A DNA stretch of 64,000 bases. Origin: JAICMB01 sp963795935 (lineage in GTDB: Bacteria; Acidobacteriota; Terriglobia; Bryobacterales; Bryobacteraceae). Made by a program: the position numbers and the translations under genes. Where the stretch lies: NCBI GenBank assembly GCA_963795935.1, contig CAWCJO010000019.1, positions 1 through 64,000 on the forward strand. Direction: 5' to 3'. Positions 53,872 through 62,463 of this stretch are shown here, piece by piece. Positions within the stretch are counted from its first letter, which is position 1. Each line of letters begins with the position of its first letter. A model generated the notes under the pieces. That model saw nothing but the letters and a program-made list of their open reading frames with translations. It did not search any database and was not told the DNA's origin.

Positions 53872-54281
53872 GCCAGGGGTTTTCCACACTCGCCGCAAAA
53901 CTTCAAAGCGCGCTCGAACGTCGCGCCGCAATGGGGGCAAATCGCGCCTGCCGCGGACGGCTTCGGCGCTGTTTTCAAAACAAGCTTCGCCGCCGTCTTG
54001 GGCGGCTGCGGCTGCTGAGCTTTGATGACGTCGGTTTCGGCCAGGACCTTGGCGAGCTCCGCTTGCAGGCCGAGCTTCGTCTTCTGGTAATCTTCGTCCG
54101 AGAGCTTGCCGAGCCGGTACTCGAACTGCAGATCGCGCAGATTATCGTAAATCTGCGCCTTGCGCTCCTCCAGATGCTGCGTCGGCGAGACCGCTTCGGG
54201 AGCGGGAACGTCCTTGGCGCGCACCAGCAGCGTGAACGCAAAAACGCCGACGGTCAGCAGGACTGCCAAGGATAAAACCAT
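53868..54281 (-). CDS. CcmI-like membrane protein with C-terminal zinc ribbon
   Basis: 137 residues. An N-terminal membrane helix (VLSLAVLLTVGVFAFTLLV) is followed by a coiled segment (RKAQIYDNLRDLQFEYRLGK, LSDEDYQKTK) typical of the N-terminal part of CcmI/CycH. The C-terminus is a zinc ribbon (CPHCGATFERALKFCGECGK). The TPR part of full CcmI is missing. It lies between ccmH and the secreted-protein gene with overlapping ends, so a role in apocytochrome handling is likely but inferred. Confidence 0.72.
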   Translation of the reverse strand: MVLSLAVLLTVGVFAFTLLVRAKDVPAPEAVSPTQHLEERKAQIYDNLRDLQFEYRLGKLSDEDYQKTKLGLQAELAKVLAETDVIKAQQPQPPKTAAKLVLKTAPKPSAAGAICPHCGATFERALKFCGECGKPLA

Positions 54282-54740
54282 TCAATCCAGTTTCGACGTT
54301 TCCTTTTCGATCTGGTCGTGATAGCGTTCCAACATCGCCGCGTCAACCATCTCCGCGGGAGCGGGAGCCGAGCGCTGCCGGCGAAAGAAAAGAAATACCA
54401 GCAACAGACCGAACGCCAGGCCGGTATAAGACAGAATGGATCCCCACGGCCCCGGATGGACCGCCAGGATGCCCGCGCCGTTTTCCTGAACCATTCGATC
54501 CAGGACTTCGCGGTCCGTCTTGCCCGCCTTCTGGAGCGCGTAAATCTGGGTCTTGAAGCGCTTGCAGACGCCGCACATGTAGGGCTCCATGCGGCACGTC
54601 ATGTCCATGTTGCAGCCGCAGCTGCACTGCAATTTCCGGGCTACGCGGTTCAGCCGCGGGCTTTCGAGATCCGCGCCGGACTGCGCCAGGCCGAGCGCGG
54701 CCAGCAGCACGGCGAGTAAACTAGTCTTCCACCACGACAT
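54282..54740 (-). CDS. ccmH: CcmH-like thiol protein with Cys-rich motif
   Basis: 152 residues. Signal/anchor at the N-terminus (SWWKTSLLAVLLAALGLAQS), then KLQCSCGCNMDMTCRMEPYM with cysteines at C39, C41, C43, C49 and two more at C56 and C59 (CGVC), and a C-terminal membrane helix (ILSYTGLAFGLLLVFLFF). CcmH/NrfF normally carries a single LRCxxC motif that reduces apocytochrome. The Cys-rich version here differs, so redox or metal chemistry may differ. It overlaps ccmF by 20 bp. Confidence 0.8.
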   Translation of the reverse strand: MSWWKTSLLAVLLAALGLAQSGADLESPRLNRVARKLQCSCGCNMDMTCRMEPYMCGVCKRFKTQIYALQKAGKTDREVLDRMVQENGAGILAVHPGPWGSILSYTGLAFGLLLVFLFFRRQRSAPAPAEMVDAAMLERYHDQIEKETSKLD

Positions 54741-56739
54741 GTTTCTTCGTAAAGCCCACGACCTGGGTCCGCGCGTAAGCCAGCTTGATCTTGCTTGGGA
54801 CCATGCAGATCAACGTGCCGAGGAACAGCACCCAATAGCCGATCCAGATCCAGGAAACCAGCGGGTTGACGTAGGCTTGAATAACCGCGCGGCGGCTGTC
54901 GTTCGAGATGCCGGCGTAATTGAGATAAAGGTCTTCGTTCAATCTCCGCCGGATGGCAACTTCGCTTGCCGGGCTGCGGCTGGCCTTGAAGAAACGCTTT
55001 TCCGGAACCATCGTCCCGAGCCGATGGCTGCCGTCGTAGACGTCCACATAAAGCTTGCTCCAGCCGTAATTATCGTTCTCGCCGTCCTGCGTATCGGCGA
55101 CCTTCAACGTGTAGCGGCCGATATTGAAGGAGTCGCCTTTTGCGACTTCGACGGTCAGATCTTTATCGAAAGCGGCGCCGGTGAAGCCGATGAACATGAA
55201 CACGATGCCCATGTGCACGATATAGCCGCCATAACGCCGCGTATTGCGATGCGTCAGCTCCACCATGGCGGGAAGCAGGCTCTGACCCGTTTTCGCGCCG
55301 ATGGCCCGGGCGCCCTTGAAGAACTCCATGCCGATAGAAGAGGCGACGAACAGGCACAGGCCGAACGAGACCATCGCGAAGGGATGTTGATAGACGCCAA
55401 GGAACGCCAGCGCGATCATCAGCCCGACGGCAGCGATCGAAGGCCATAGAAAAGCGCGCCGCAAGCTCTCGAGCGAACTGCGACGCCAGGCAATCAGGGG
55501 CCCCACGCCCGTCAGGAACAGCAGAAACAGCCCCACCGGAATGTTGATGCGGTCGAAGAAGGGTTTATCGACGCTGATCTTCTCGCCCGTGAACGCTTCC
55601 GAAATGACCGGGAACAGCGTGCCCCACAGCACCGCGAAACAGCTCGCCAGCAGGATCAGATTGTTGAACAAAAAACTCGATTCCCGCGAGACCACGCTTT
55701 CGAGTTGCGCCTCGCTCTTGAGGTACGGCAAGCGATCGAGAATCAGGTAGATGGTCAGCGCAATGCCGATGGCCATGAAGGTCACGAAGAATTTCGCGAG
55801 CGGTCCGCCGGTTGAAAACGCGTGAACCGATTGCACCACTCCGGAGCGCGTCAGGAACGTTCCGAAGATGCACAGGAAGAAGGTCGCCGATACCAGGACC
55901 ATGTTCCACACCTTCATCATTCCCTTCTTCTCCTGCATCATGACGGAGTGCAGAAACGCCGTCGCCGTAATCCACGGCAGCAGCGACGCGTTTTCAACCG
56001 GGTCCCACATCCAATAGCCGCCCCATCCCAGAACCGCGTAGGCCCAACCGGCGCCCAGAACGATTCCCGTGCTCTGGAACAGCCACGTCAGAAGCGTCCA
56101 GCGCCGCGTCGTATGAATCCAGGCCTCGCCCTTCTGTTTCGTAATTAACGAGGCGATGGCGAAGGCGAACGGAACGGCGAAGCCGACGTAGCCGAGGTAC
56201 ACCATGGGAGGATGGATCGCCATGGCCGGGTATTGCAGCAGGGGATCGAGCCCGCGGCCGTCGCCCACGTCGGTGATGGCGCGGCCGGCCGCCAGCATCT
56301 TAAACGGGCTGGAGATAAACGTGACCAAAATCAGGAAAAACGCCAGCACCGCGCCCAGGATGGCCGTGACGTACGGCATCATGTCCCGGAACTTGTGGCG
56401 GTTGGTGAACACCACGACCGCCGTGTAGGTGGAGAGCAGAAAAGCCCACAGCAGCAGCGATCCTTCCTGGCCGCCCCACCACGCCGTGAACTTGTAGAGC
56501 GTGGGCATGGCGCGGTTCGAATGCGAGGCGACGTAGGCGATGCGGAAATCGCCGCCGAGGAGCGAGTAGACCAGGATCCCGGACGCCAACGCGACAAGGA
56601 ACCAGATGGAATAGACGGCCCGTTCGGCGCTGACGATCAGAAAAGGCTTCCGTTTGAGTTTGCCGATTACGGAGCCGAGGACGGCATAAACGGCGAGGCA
56701 AAAGGCGAGGAGAATCGCAAGCGCGCCTATGTTTTCCAT
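54721..56739 (-). CDS. ccmF: CcmF heme lyase
   Basis: 672 residues with about fifteen membrane helices. The WWD heme-binding domain is WGGYWMWDPVENASLLPWIT, and AIHPPMVYLGYVGFAVPFAF and TRSGVVQSVHAF are family signatures. CcmF attaches heme from CcmE to apocytochrome c in the periplasm. ATG 56739 lies 61 bp downstream of ccmE. Complete and without frameshift, unlike ccmABC. Confidence 0.94.
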   Translation of the reverse strand: MENIGALAILLAFCLAVYAVLGSVIGKLKRKPFLIVSAERAVYSIWFLVALASGILVYSLLGGDFRIAYVASHSNRAMPTLYKFTAWWGGQEGSLLLWAFLLSTYTAVVVFTNRHKFRDMMPYVTAILGAVLAFFLILVTFISSPFKMLAAGRAITDVGDGRGLDPLLQYPAMAIHPPMVYLGYVGFAVPFAFAIASLITKQKGEAWIHTTRRWTLLTWLFQSTGIVLGAGWAYAVLGWGGYWMWDPVENASLLPWITATAFLHSVMMQEKKGMMKVWNMVLVSATFFLCIFGTFLTRSGVVQSVHAFSTGGPLAKFFVTFMAIGIALTIYLILDRLPYLKSEAQLESVVSRESSFLFNNLILLASCFAVLWGTLFPVISEAFTGEKISVDKPFFDRINIPVGLFLLFLTGVGPLIAWRRSSLESLRRAFLWPSIAAVGLMIALAFLGVYQHPFAMVSFGLCLFVASSIGMEFFKGARAIGAKTGQSLLPAMVELTHRNTRRYGGYIVHMGIVFMFIGFTGAAFDKDLTVEVAKGDSFNIGRYTLKVADTQDGENDNYGWSKLYVDVYDGSHRLGTMVPEKRFFKASRSPASEVAIRRRLNEDLYLNYAGISNDSRRAVIQAYVNPLVSWIWIGYWVLFLGTLICMVPSKIKLAYARTQVVGFTKKHVVVED

Positions 56740-56799
56740 GAGAGGTCTTTTCTTCCAGGAGCGATCGGGTTCGAACCCCCGCCGCCCAACGTTGCTGGG

Positions 56800-57228
56800 C
56801 TACAATTTCGCCCGGTTCTCGAGCGCGTTCTTGTTCTGTACCGGCTTGGCTTCGTACTTGGAGGCGCACTTGGCCTGGATCTTACTGGCTTGAAACACGC
56901 CGTCGGAGCCCAGCCGTCCTTCGGCCAGCGCCTGCGCGCCGCCCCGGAACGTATCGGGCAACGGGTCCATGCCGTCGTACACAACCTTCAATTTGAGCGC
57001 GTTCTGGCGAAGTACGAACGAGACCTCGCGGCCGTTGCGCGCGATGGAGCCTTGCTCGACATCGCCGCCCACGCGAAGACGCTTGCCCTGGGCCTCGCTG
57101 CCCATGTGATGGAGCTCGGAAATCTCCTTGTAATAGGTCTTGGTATCCTTGACGCCGCTTGCGAACAGAAACGCAAGAACCCCCAAGATCGCGACCACAA
57201 GGACCGTGAACTTCACGTAAGGTTTCAT
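56800..57228 (-). CDS. ccmE: CcmE heme chaperone, CxxxY type
   Basis: 142 residues. N-terminal membrane helix (VKFTVLVVAILGVLAFLFAS), then an OB-fold (GKRLRVGGDVEQGSIARNGR, VVYDGMDPLPDTFRGG). The heme attachment motif is C121-A-S-K-Y125 in place of the usual HxxxY, so heme would bind covalently through Cys, as in Desulfovibrio and archaeal CcmE. First gene of the ccm operon. The start follows a 160-bp region shared with the small hypothetical at 57336. Confidence 0.88.
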   Translation of the reverse strand: MKPYVKFTVLVVAILGVLAFLFASGVKDTKTYYKEISELHHMGSEAQGKRLRVGGDVEQGSIARNGREVSFVLRQNALKLKVVYDGMDPLPDTFRGGAQALAEGRLGSDGVFQASKIQAKCASKYEAKPVQNKNALENRAKL

Positions 57229-57335
57229 ACTTCTACCGAAACTATCAGTATACCTCTACGGCAGGCGCGGCCCACTATGGAAGTCGGTTGAACGCGGTAA
57301 AAGGACGGCCCTTTCCGGCGCCTGCCGGGCGGGTT

Positions 57336-57563
57336 CTACACGTCGCCGCGCGCGCATTTTGAGTGCGCGGCGCGCTGATGGGAGAGGGCGAAACTGTACA
57401 CCAGGCGCTGCCAGACCGTGGGGGCGGCATCGGTGCGCGCGACGGCTTCGTAAGATTGAACGAAGTTGCACAGCGAGTGCGGGATGGGCGCGCGCCCCAG
57501 GCCGATGGCCACAACCGCCGTTGCCAGGCTCGCGAGACCGAATTTAAAACGCAATCGCTTCAC
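57336..57563 (-). CDS. Small membrane-type hypothetical protein
   Basis: 75 residues from GTG 57563. It starts KRLRFKFGLASLATAVVAIG, a signal peptide or membrane helix, then has LCNFVQSYEAVARTDAAPTV and a short polar tail. No family recognised. It could be a small secreted protein in the intergenic space between queG and ccmE, or a chance frame. The codon pattern is acceptable but there is no strong SD. Confidence 0.35.
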   Translation of the reverse strand: MKRLRFKFGLASLATAVVAIGLGRAPIPHSLCNFVQSYEAVARTDAAPTVWQRLVYSFALSHQRAAHSKCARGDV

Positions 57564-57655
57564 GTACGTAAAGACGGGGAAAAGGCTCGGAAGTTAGTGG
57601 TCCAAACATTTCTTTACATCTTCGCCGCTTATGGGCAGCAGATGTGCGCGCGGCG

Positions 57656-58666
57656 CTACGACGGGAAGGAATCAAGCGCCCAGTGGGCGGCGTCGCTGAC
57701 CACGGGGTCGGGCGAGGCGGCTAATTTTTCGAGGGAGGGGCGGAACTTTGCATCTCCGGCGTTGCCCATCGCGACGGCAACGTTTCTCAGGAACCCGGCG
57801 TACTTGGCGCGCTTCACGGGGCTATCGCGGAACATGGCGCGGAACTCGTCCTCCGTTAGAGCGGCGAGTTTTTCGAGCGGGGGGGCGAACTGGCGCGGAG
57901 CGAAGGCGGGATCCTGAGTGATGGGCGCGCGGCGGTTCCAGGGGCAGACGTCCTGGCAGATGTCGCATCCGAAGACGTGGCGTCCGGCGGCGGCGCGGCG
58001 CTCATCCGGCACGGGGCCGCGCAGCTCGATCGTGAAGTAGGAGATGCACAGCGTAGCGTCGAGCTCGTAGGGGCGCAGCGCGTTGGTGGGGCAGGCATCG
58101 ATGCAGCGGGTGCAGGAGCCGCAGCGATCGGGAGGCGGGGCGTCGGGCGCGAGGTCGAGCGATGTGAGCAGCTCGCCGAGAAAGAACCAGGAGCCGCGCG
58201 GTTCATTAATGAGACAGGTGTTTTTTCCGATCCAGCCGAGTCCGGCCTGGCGCGCGTAAGAGCGCTCGAGTAACGGCGCGGTATCGACGCAGGCGCGCCA
58301 TTCGTGGTGCGGGCCGACGGCGGCGGCGAGGCGCTCCAGGCCGTCGCGCATGACACCGTGATAATCGTCGCCCCATGCATAACGTGAAATCCAAGCTCGC
58401 TCTCGGGAGTCGAACTTCGTGGAATACGGTTCGGGACCGTTATACAGTTTGCCGACGCAAATAATGGACCGGGCCGAAGGAAGGAGCGCGCGCGGGTCGG
58501 ATCGTATGGCGGCGCGCGGGCCGGTGAGATAACTCATGTGGCCGGCAAGGCCGCGCGAGACCCAGTCATGGAAGAGCGCGGCGTCTTCATGAGGGAGGGC
58601 GCGGGCGATGCCCGCGAGCTCGAAGCCGCAGTGCGCCGCTTGGTCGCGTATCTCACGCGGGCTCAT
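57656..58666 (-). CDS. queG: Epoxyqueuosine reductase QueG
   Basis: 336 residues. Cobalamin- and iron-sulfur-dependent last enzyme of queuosine synthesis, reducing epoxyqueuosine in tRNA. It has GLGWIGKNTCLI, the paired [4Fe-4S] motifs CGSCTRCIDACPTNAL and FGCDICQDVCPWN, and C-terminal HEAT-like sequence (NVAVAMGNAGDAKFRPSLEK). Cytoplasmic, complete. Divergent from the radical SAM gene at 58807 across 140 bp. Confidence 0.93.
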   Translation of the reverse strand: MSPREIRDQAAHCGFELAGIARALPHEDAALFHDWVSRGLAGHMSYLTGPRAAIRSDPRALLPSARSIICVGKLYNGPEPYSTKFDSRERAWISRYAWGDDYHGVMRDGLERLAAAVGPHHEWRACVDTAPLLERSYARQAGLGWIGKNTCLINEPRGSWFFLGELLTSLDLAPDAPPPDRCGSCTRCIDACPTNALRPYELDATLCISYFTIELRGPVPDERRAAAGRHVFGCDICQDVCPWNRRAPITQDPAFAPRQFAPPLEKLAALTEDEFRAMFRDSPVKRAKYAGFLRNVAVAMGNAGDAKFRPSLEKLAASPDPVVSDAAHWALDSFPS

Positions 58667-58701
58667 ACTGTTATGATCTCAGAGCGGGGTTCGCGGGTGT
58701 T

Positions 58702-58720
58702 TCCGCCGTTCGATGGCGGA
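58702..58720. promoter_or_regulatory. Inverted repeat TCCGCC-7-GGCGGA between queG and the radical SAM gene
   Basis: TCCGCC (58702-58707) and GGCGGA (58715-58720) are perfect 6-bp arms around GTTCGAT. It lies in the divergent 140-bp intergenic region 36 bp from the queG start. It could be an operator or hairpin. No follow-on T-run suggests that it is not a terminator. Confidence 0.35.
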
Positions 58721-58806
58721 TATCCCCGTACGCTGAAGGATCGACGCGCTTTAATACATTTCTGTAGTCCCTTTAATGGAGGCGTGGATATACTGCGAAT
58801 GTCGTT

Positions 58807-60930
58807 ATGACGAAGCCGATAAAATACGTTGAAAAAGCTGTGACGGTGGCCGCGGGCGCCGCCTGGGTCGTTTTTGACAAGCTCAATCAGATCAAGCAGA
58901 ATCCGTCTTTCACTCCGAAATGGTCGGACAAGCCGCTTTTGAAGAGCTACGAGAAGATGAAGCCCAAACTGGGCTGGCCGCGCGAGACCGATTCGTTGTG
59001 CCCCAAGTGCGTGCCGGAGATCCGGCAGAAGATCCTGGACGGGGAGCTGCCGGTCGAGATTTTGAAAAACCAGAAAGCCGGCGAGATTCGGGCGCGTATT
59101 GTGGAGCGCGGCGGCCAGATCGTGATGGAGAAGGATTGTCCGATCCACGGACACTTCGAAGATGTCATGGCGATGGACCCGGCGTTCTTCAAGCACCTGG
59201 AGGACGTTTTCCCGGGACGCGACATCCGGGCGCATAACGACGAGAAGCTGCACAACCACGGGTCGAGCACGATCACGCACGGGCGAGGATCGGTGCTGAC
59301 GATCGACCTTACGAACCGCTGCAACATGATGTGCGATCCGTGCTTCATGGATGCCAACCAGGTCGGGTTTGTGCACGAGCTGACGTGGGAAGACATCAAA
59401 ACGCTGCTCGACAACGCCATTTCGATTAAGCCGAGAAGGCAGATGTCGGTGCAGTTTTCGGGCGGCGAGCCGACGCTGTCGCCGTATTTTATCGACGCGG
59501 TGCGCTACGCGCGCCAGGTCGGTTATAACAGCGTGCAGGCGGCGACCAACGGCATCGAGTTCGCCAAGAGCCCGGAGTTTTGCAAAAAGGCCGCCGAAGC
59601 CGGTCTGCGTTACGCCTACCTGCAGTTCGACGGCGTGGGCAACGCGGCCAACTCGCATCGCGCCGTGGGCAACCTGTTCGACGTGAAGATGCGCGCCATC
59701 GAGAATTTGTGGTCGAACGGCGTCGATATCGTTCCGGTGATCACGATCGTCAACGGCATCAATAACGAGCAGGTGGGCGCGGTGGTGCGGTTTGCGCTCG
59801 ACAATCCAAAGAAAATTCCGTTTCTGTCGTTCCAGCCCGTTTCGTTTACGGGACGCGACGAGGCCGTGACGGAGGAGCGCCGCAAGGCGCAGCGCTACAC
59901 GTTGTCGCACCTGGCGCACGACGTCAAGAACCAGACCGGGCTGGGCGAGCCGGTGCGCGACTGGTTCCCGATCTCGTTCATGAGCACGTTTTCCGACTTC
60001 GCCGATCTGGTCCACGGGCCGGAAGCAAACTGGGGGCAGTTGAGCTGCGGGTGCCATCCGAATTGCGGGATCGGAATGGCGGTGATGGTTGACAAGGAGA
60101 CCAAGGAAGCGGCGCCGGTGACGGCGTTCCTGAACGCCGACCGCTTGGCGAAGGACATCGCGCGGATCAACGACGCGGCGCGCGGGAAATTTCTTTCGGT
60201 GGCCGGCGTTTCGCTGGCGCTACTGCGGAATTACGACCCCTTCAAATCTCCCACGCATTTCAAAATGACGGACCTGATCGCAAAATTCGACAAGTGCTTC
60301 GGCATGTCGAAAAAGGATTACGGCAAGGTGACGGGCGACCGCACCATGGCGGACATCGAGAAGCGGCGCAAGGACCGCTGGAATTTCCTGTTCATCGCGG
60401 GCATGTGGTTCCAGGATCTCTTCAATTACGATTTCAGGCGCACGGAGCAGTGCATTATCCCCTACGCCACGCAGGAGGGCGAAATTTCGTTCTGCGCCTA
60501 CAATACGGGCGTGGGGTGGCGCAACATCATCGAGAAGATGCACATGACGGCGACGCTGACCAAGTGGTATGAGGAGCGCGGACGTCACGAGATCTTTGCG
60601 GGCGGCAAGAAGGTGAACCTGCCGGATACGAAGCATTCGCTGGTGTTGAACCAGGCCGACGTGAACCACGGGTTGCAGCACGATCTCGACGAGTTGGGCA
60701 TCGCCAAAACGGCTCGTGAAGAGAAGAAGCGCGCGCGCGATGAGAAACTGCGGCAGCAGCAGGATAACGAGCGCATGGCGAAGCTGTACCGCGAGCATGT
60801 TTTGAAAGAGCAGCCGGCTCCGGATCTGGTGCAGATCGGCGGCATTGCGGCGGCTGCGCCCGAAAAGCCGGAGCCTGCGAAAACAGTTCGCGACGAGGTC
60901 GGCGAAGAAGTCGGTTCCTTCGGCGATTAA
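58807..60930 (+). CDS. Radical SAM protein resembling tetraether/membrane-spanning lipid synthase (Tes-like)
   Basis: 707 residues. The N-terminal zinc/rubredoxin-like Cys-His cluster has SLCPKC (C65, C68) and KDCPIHGHF (C111, H114). The radical SAM [4Fe-4S] motif is C172-x3-C176-x2-C179 in TNRCNMMCDPCF, followed by SGGEPTLSP and FDGVGNAANSHRAVGNLFDV. The C-terminal half has CGCHPNCGIGM and IPYATQEGEISFCAYNTGVG. This N-terminal cluster and CAYN-type motif match the MJ0619/Tes family that couples archaeal lipid chains into tetraethers. Solibacter-type bacteria make branched tetraethers and iso-diabolic acid, so membrane-spanning lipid synthesis is likely, though not proven here. Confidence 0.72.
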   Translation: MTKPIKYVEKAVTVAAGAAWVVFDKLNQIKQNPSFTPKWSDKPLLKSYEKMKPKLGWPRETDSLCPKCVPEIRQKILDGELPVEILKNQKAGEIRARIVERGGQIVMEKDCPIHGHFEDVMAMDPAFFKHLEDVFPGRDIRAHNDEKLHNHGSSTITHGRGSVLTIDLTNRCNMMCDPCFMDANQVGFVHELTWEDIKTLLDNAISIKPRRQMSVQFSGGEPTLSPYFIDAVRYARQVGYNSVQAATNGIEFAKSPEFCKKAAEAGLRYAYLQFDGVGNAANSHRAVGNLFDVKMRAIENLWSNGVDIVPVITIVNGINNEQVGAVVRFALDNPKKIPFLSFQPVSFTGRDEAVTEERRKAQRYTLSHLAHDVKNQTGLGEPVRDWFPISFMSTFSDFADLVHGPEANWGQLSCGCHPNCGIGMAVMVDKETKEAAPVTAFLNADRLAKDIARINDAARGKFLSVAGVSLALLRNYDPFKSPTHFKMTDLIAKFDKCFGMSKKDYGKVTGDRTMADIEKRRKDRWNFLFIAGMWFQDLFNYDFRRTEQCIIPYATQEGEISFCAYNTGVGWRNIIEKMHMTATLTKWYEERGRHEIFAGGKKVNLPDTKHSLVLNQADVNHGLQHDLDELGIAKTAREEKKRARDEKLRQQQDNERMAKLYREHVLKEQPAPDLVQIGGIAAAAPEKPEPAKTVRDEVGEEVGSFGD

Positions 60931-60990
60931 GCTTCACCCGCGCGCCCGAAAAATCTATTTCGAAACTTAGCTGCTGGAGTCGCGTCCGGG

Positions 60991-61981
60991 ATGTGGATGC
61001 CTGCCCGCGACATTGTCACCATTGGGGCGTCGGCAGGAGGACTTGAGGCGCTCACTTCGCTGGTGAGCGGCTTGCCGGTAAACTTGGCCGCTGCGGTCTT
61101 CGTCGTCTTGCATACCGTGCCGCGCGGAAGCAGCTTTCTGCCGGGCATCCTCTCGAGCGCCGGGCCGCTGCCGGCGATACATCCGAAAAACGACACGCCT
61201 ATCGAGCACGGACGAATTTACGTCGCGCGGCCCGACTTTCACATGCTGGTGGACAAGGGCAAGATCCGCCTGACGAAAGGGCCGCGGGAGAACCGCACGC
61301 GCCCGGCGATCGATCCGTTGTTCCGCTCGGCATCGCGGGCTTACGGAGCGCGCGTGATCGGGGTAGTGCTTTCGGGAATGCTGGACGACGGGAGCTCCGG
61401 GCTGACCGCGATCAAGCGGCGCGGCGGGGTGGCCATCGTGCAGGATCCCGACGATGCCGCGTTCGACAGCATGCCGAGCAGCGCGCTGCGCGCCGTGGAG
61501 GCGGATTTTCGGCTGCCCGCGCGGCAAATCGCGTCGAAGATCGCGGAGCTGTCGACGACGCCCTCCGGAGCGCGGGTATCAACCGAAGCGCGGCAAGGGA
61601 CGGCTGGGGTCCGAGATCGCGGAGCTCGACATCCTCACGCCGGAGGAAGAAAACCAGCTCGGTCCGGCGTCCGGTCTGACGTGTCCGGACTGCAGCGGCG
61701 CGATCTGGGAAATCCAAGACGGCGAAGTGCTGCGCTTCCGCTGCCGCATCGGACACGTCTACTCCAGCCAGAACATGGCGGTGGCGCTGGGGGACGCGAC
61801 GGAGAACGCGTTATGGGCGGCGGTGCGATCGCTGGAGGAAAAAGCGGCGCTGGGGTACCGGCTGGGCGGGGATGCGCGGGAGCACGGGCACGAGCGGCTG
61901 GCGGCGGCCTATCTTCGGAGGGCGCGTGAAAGCGACGAGCACGCGCGCGAGCTGCGCCGGATTCTGGGCGCGAGCCTTTAA
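60991..61981 (+). CDS. CheB-type protein-glutamate methylesterase with C-terminal zinc ribbon, one apparent frameshift
   Basis: About 330 residues. The CheB catalytic triad is visible: Ser14 in IGASAGG, His41 in VVLHTVPRGS and Asp133 in GMLDDGSSG. There is no receiver domain, so it is a stand-alone methylesterase, common near CheR-type genes. After AELSTT the frame shifts near 61560-61576 and continues ERGYQPKRGKGRLGSEIAEL, then a zinc ribbon (TCPDCSGAIWEIQDGEVLRF, CRIGHVYS) and a helical C-terminus. It removes methyl groups from receptor glutamates or regulates another target. Confidence 0.78.
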
Positions 61982-62060
61982 ATATATTGTTCCAGGGATT
62001 ATCCGATCGGATCGGCGCTATTCTAGAGTTATAGCCCTTTTAGACTAGAGTAGGCCGTTC

Positions 62061-62444
62061 GTGAGCGGGGATTTTTTCCTCGCCGGAGATATCGCCGTGG
62101 AGATTTACCGGGAAAACCTATTCGAACGCTGTGAATCTGTGATTCGAGAATCGCGCAGTGAGCGGCAGCGTTGCGCCGCGCTGCAGAAGAAAGCGGCTGC
62201 GATTAACTGCGCAGCCCGAGCCGCACGCGACGCAATCTCTCGCAGCGCGTGGCAATCCGGAAATCCCATGACAGCGGCCGGAGCGGTTGGCATCGGCGCG
62301 CTGGAAAGCGGCGATGCGTTGCGGGGGAAGCGCATGGTGGAGGAAGTGGTCCGGGCGCTGCGGCGTAAAGGTATTGACGCTTCCCCATGGAGCGCCTGGG
62401 CGGAACCGGAGCCGGGCCTGCACTGGCCTCCCACCATTCATTGA
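62061..62444 (+). CDS. Small hypothetical protein between the two CheB-type genes
   Basis: 127 residues from GTG 62061, no membrane segment. Begins SGDFFLAGDIAVEIYRENLF and has a helical middle (RSERQRCAALQKKAAAINCA). No family recognised. It sits 79 bp after the first CheB and 19 bp before the next, so it might be part of the same operon. Real but uncharacterised, or a chance frame. Confidence 0.4.
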   Translation: MSGDFFLAGDIAVEIYRENLFERCESVIRESRSERQRCAALQKKAAAINCAARAARDAISRSAWQSGNPMTAAGAVGIGALESGDALRGKRMVEEVVRALRRKGIDASPWSAWAEPEPGLHWPPTIH

Positions 62445-62463
62445 GAGGGGGGCCGCGAGCGAA

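Noticed and set aside
56740..56800. A GGTTCGAACCC motif resembling a tRNA T-arm between ccmF and ccmE.
   Set aside because: The stems do not pair as a T-arm, no anticodon or D-arm lies upstream, and both sides are coding. Not a tRNA.
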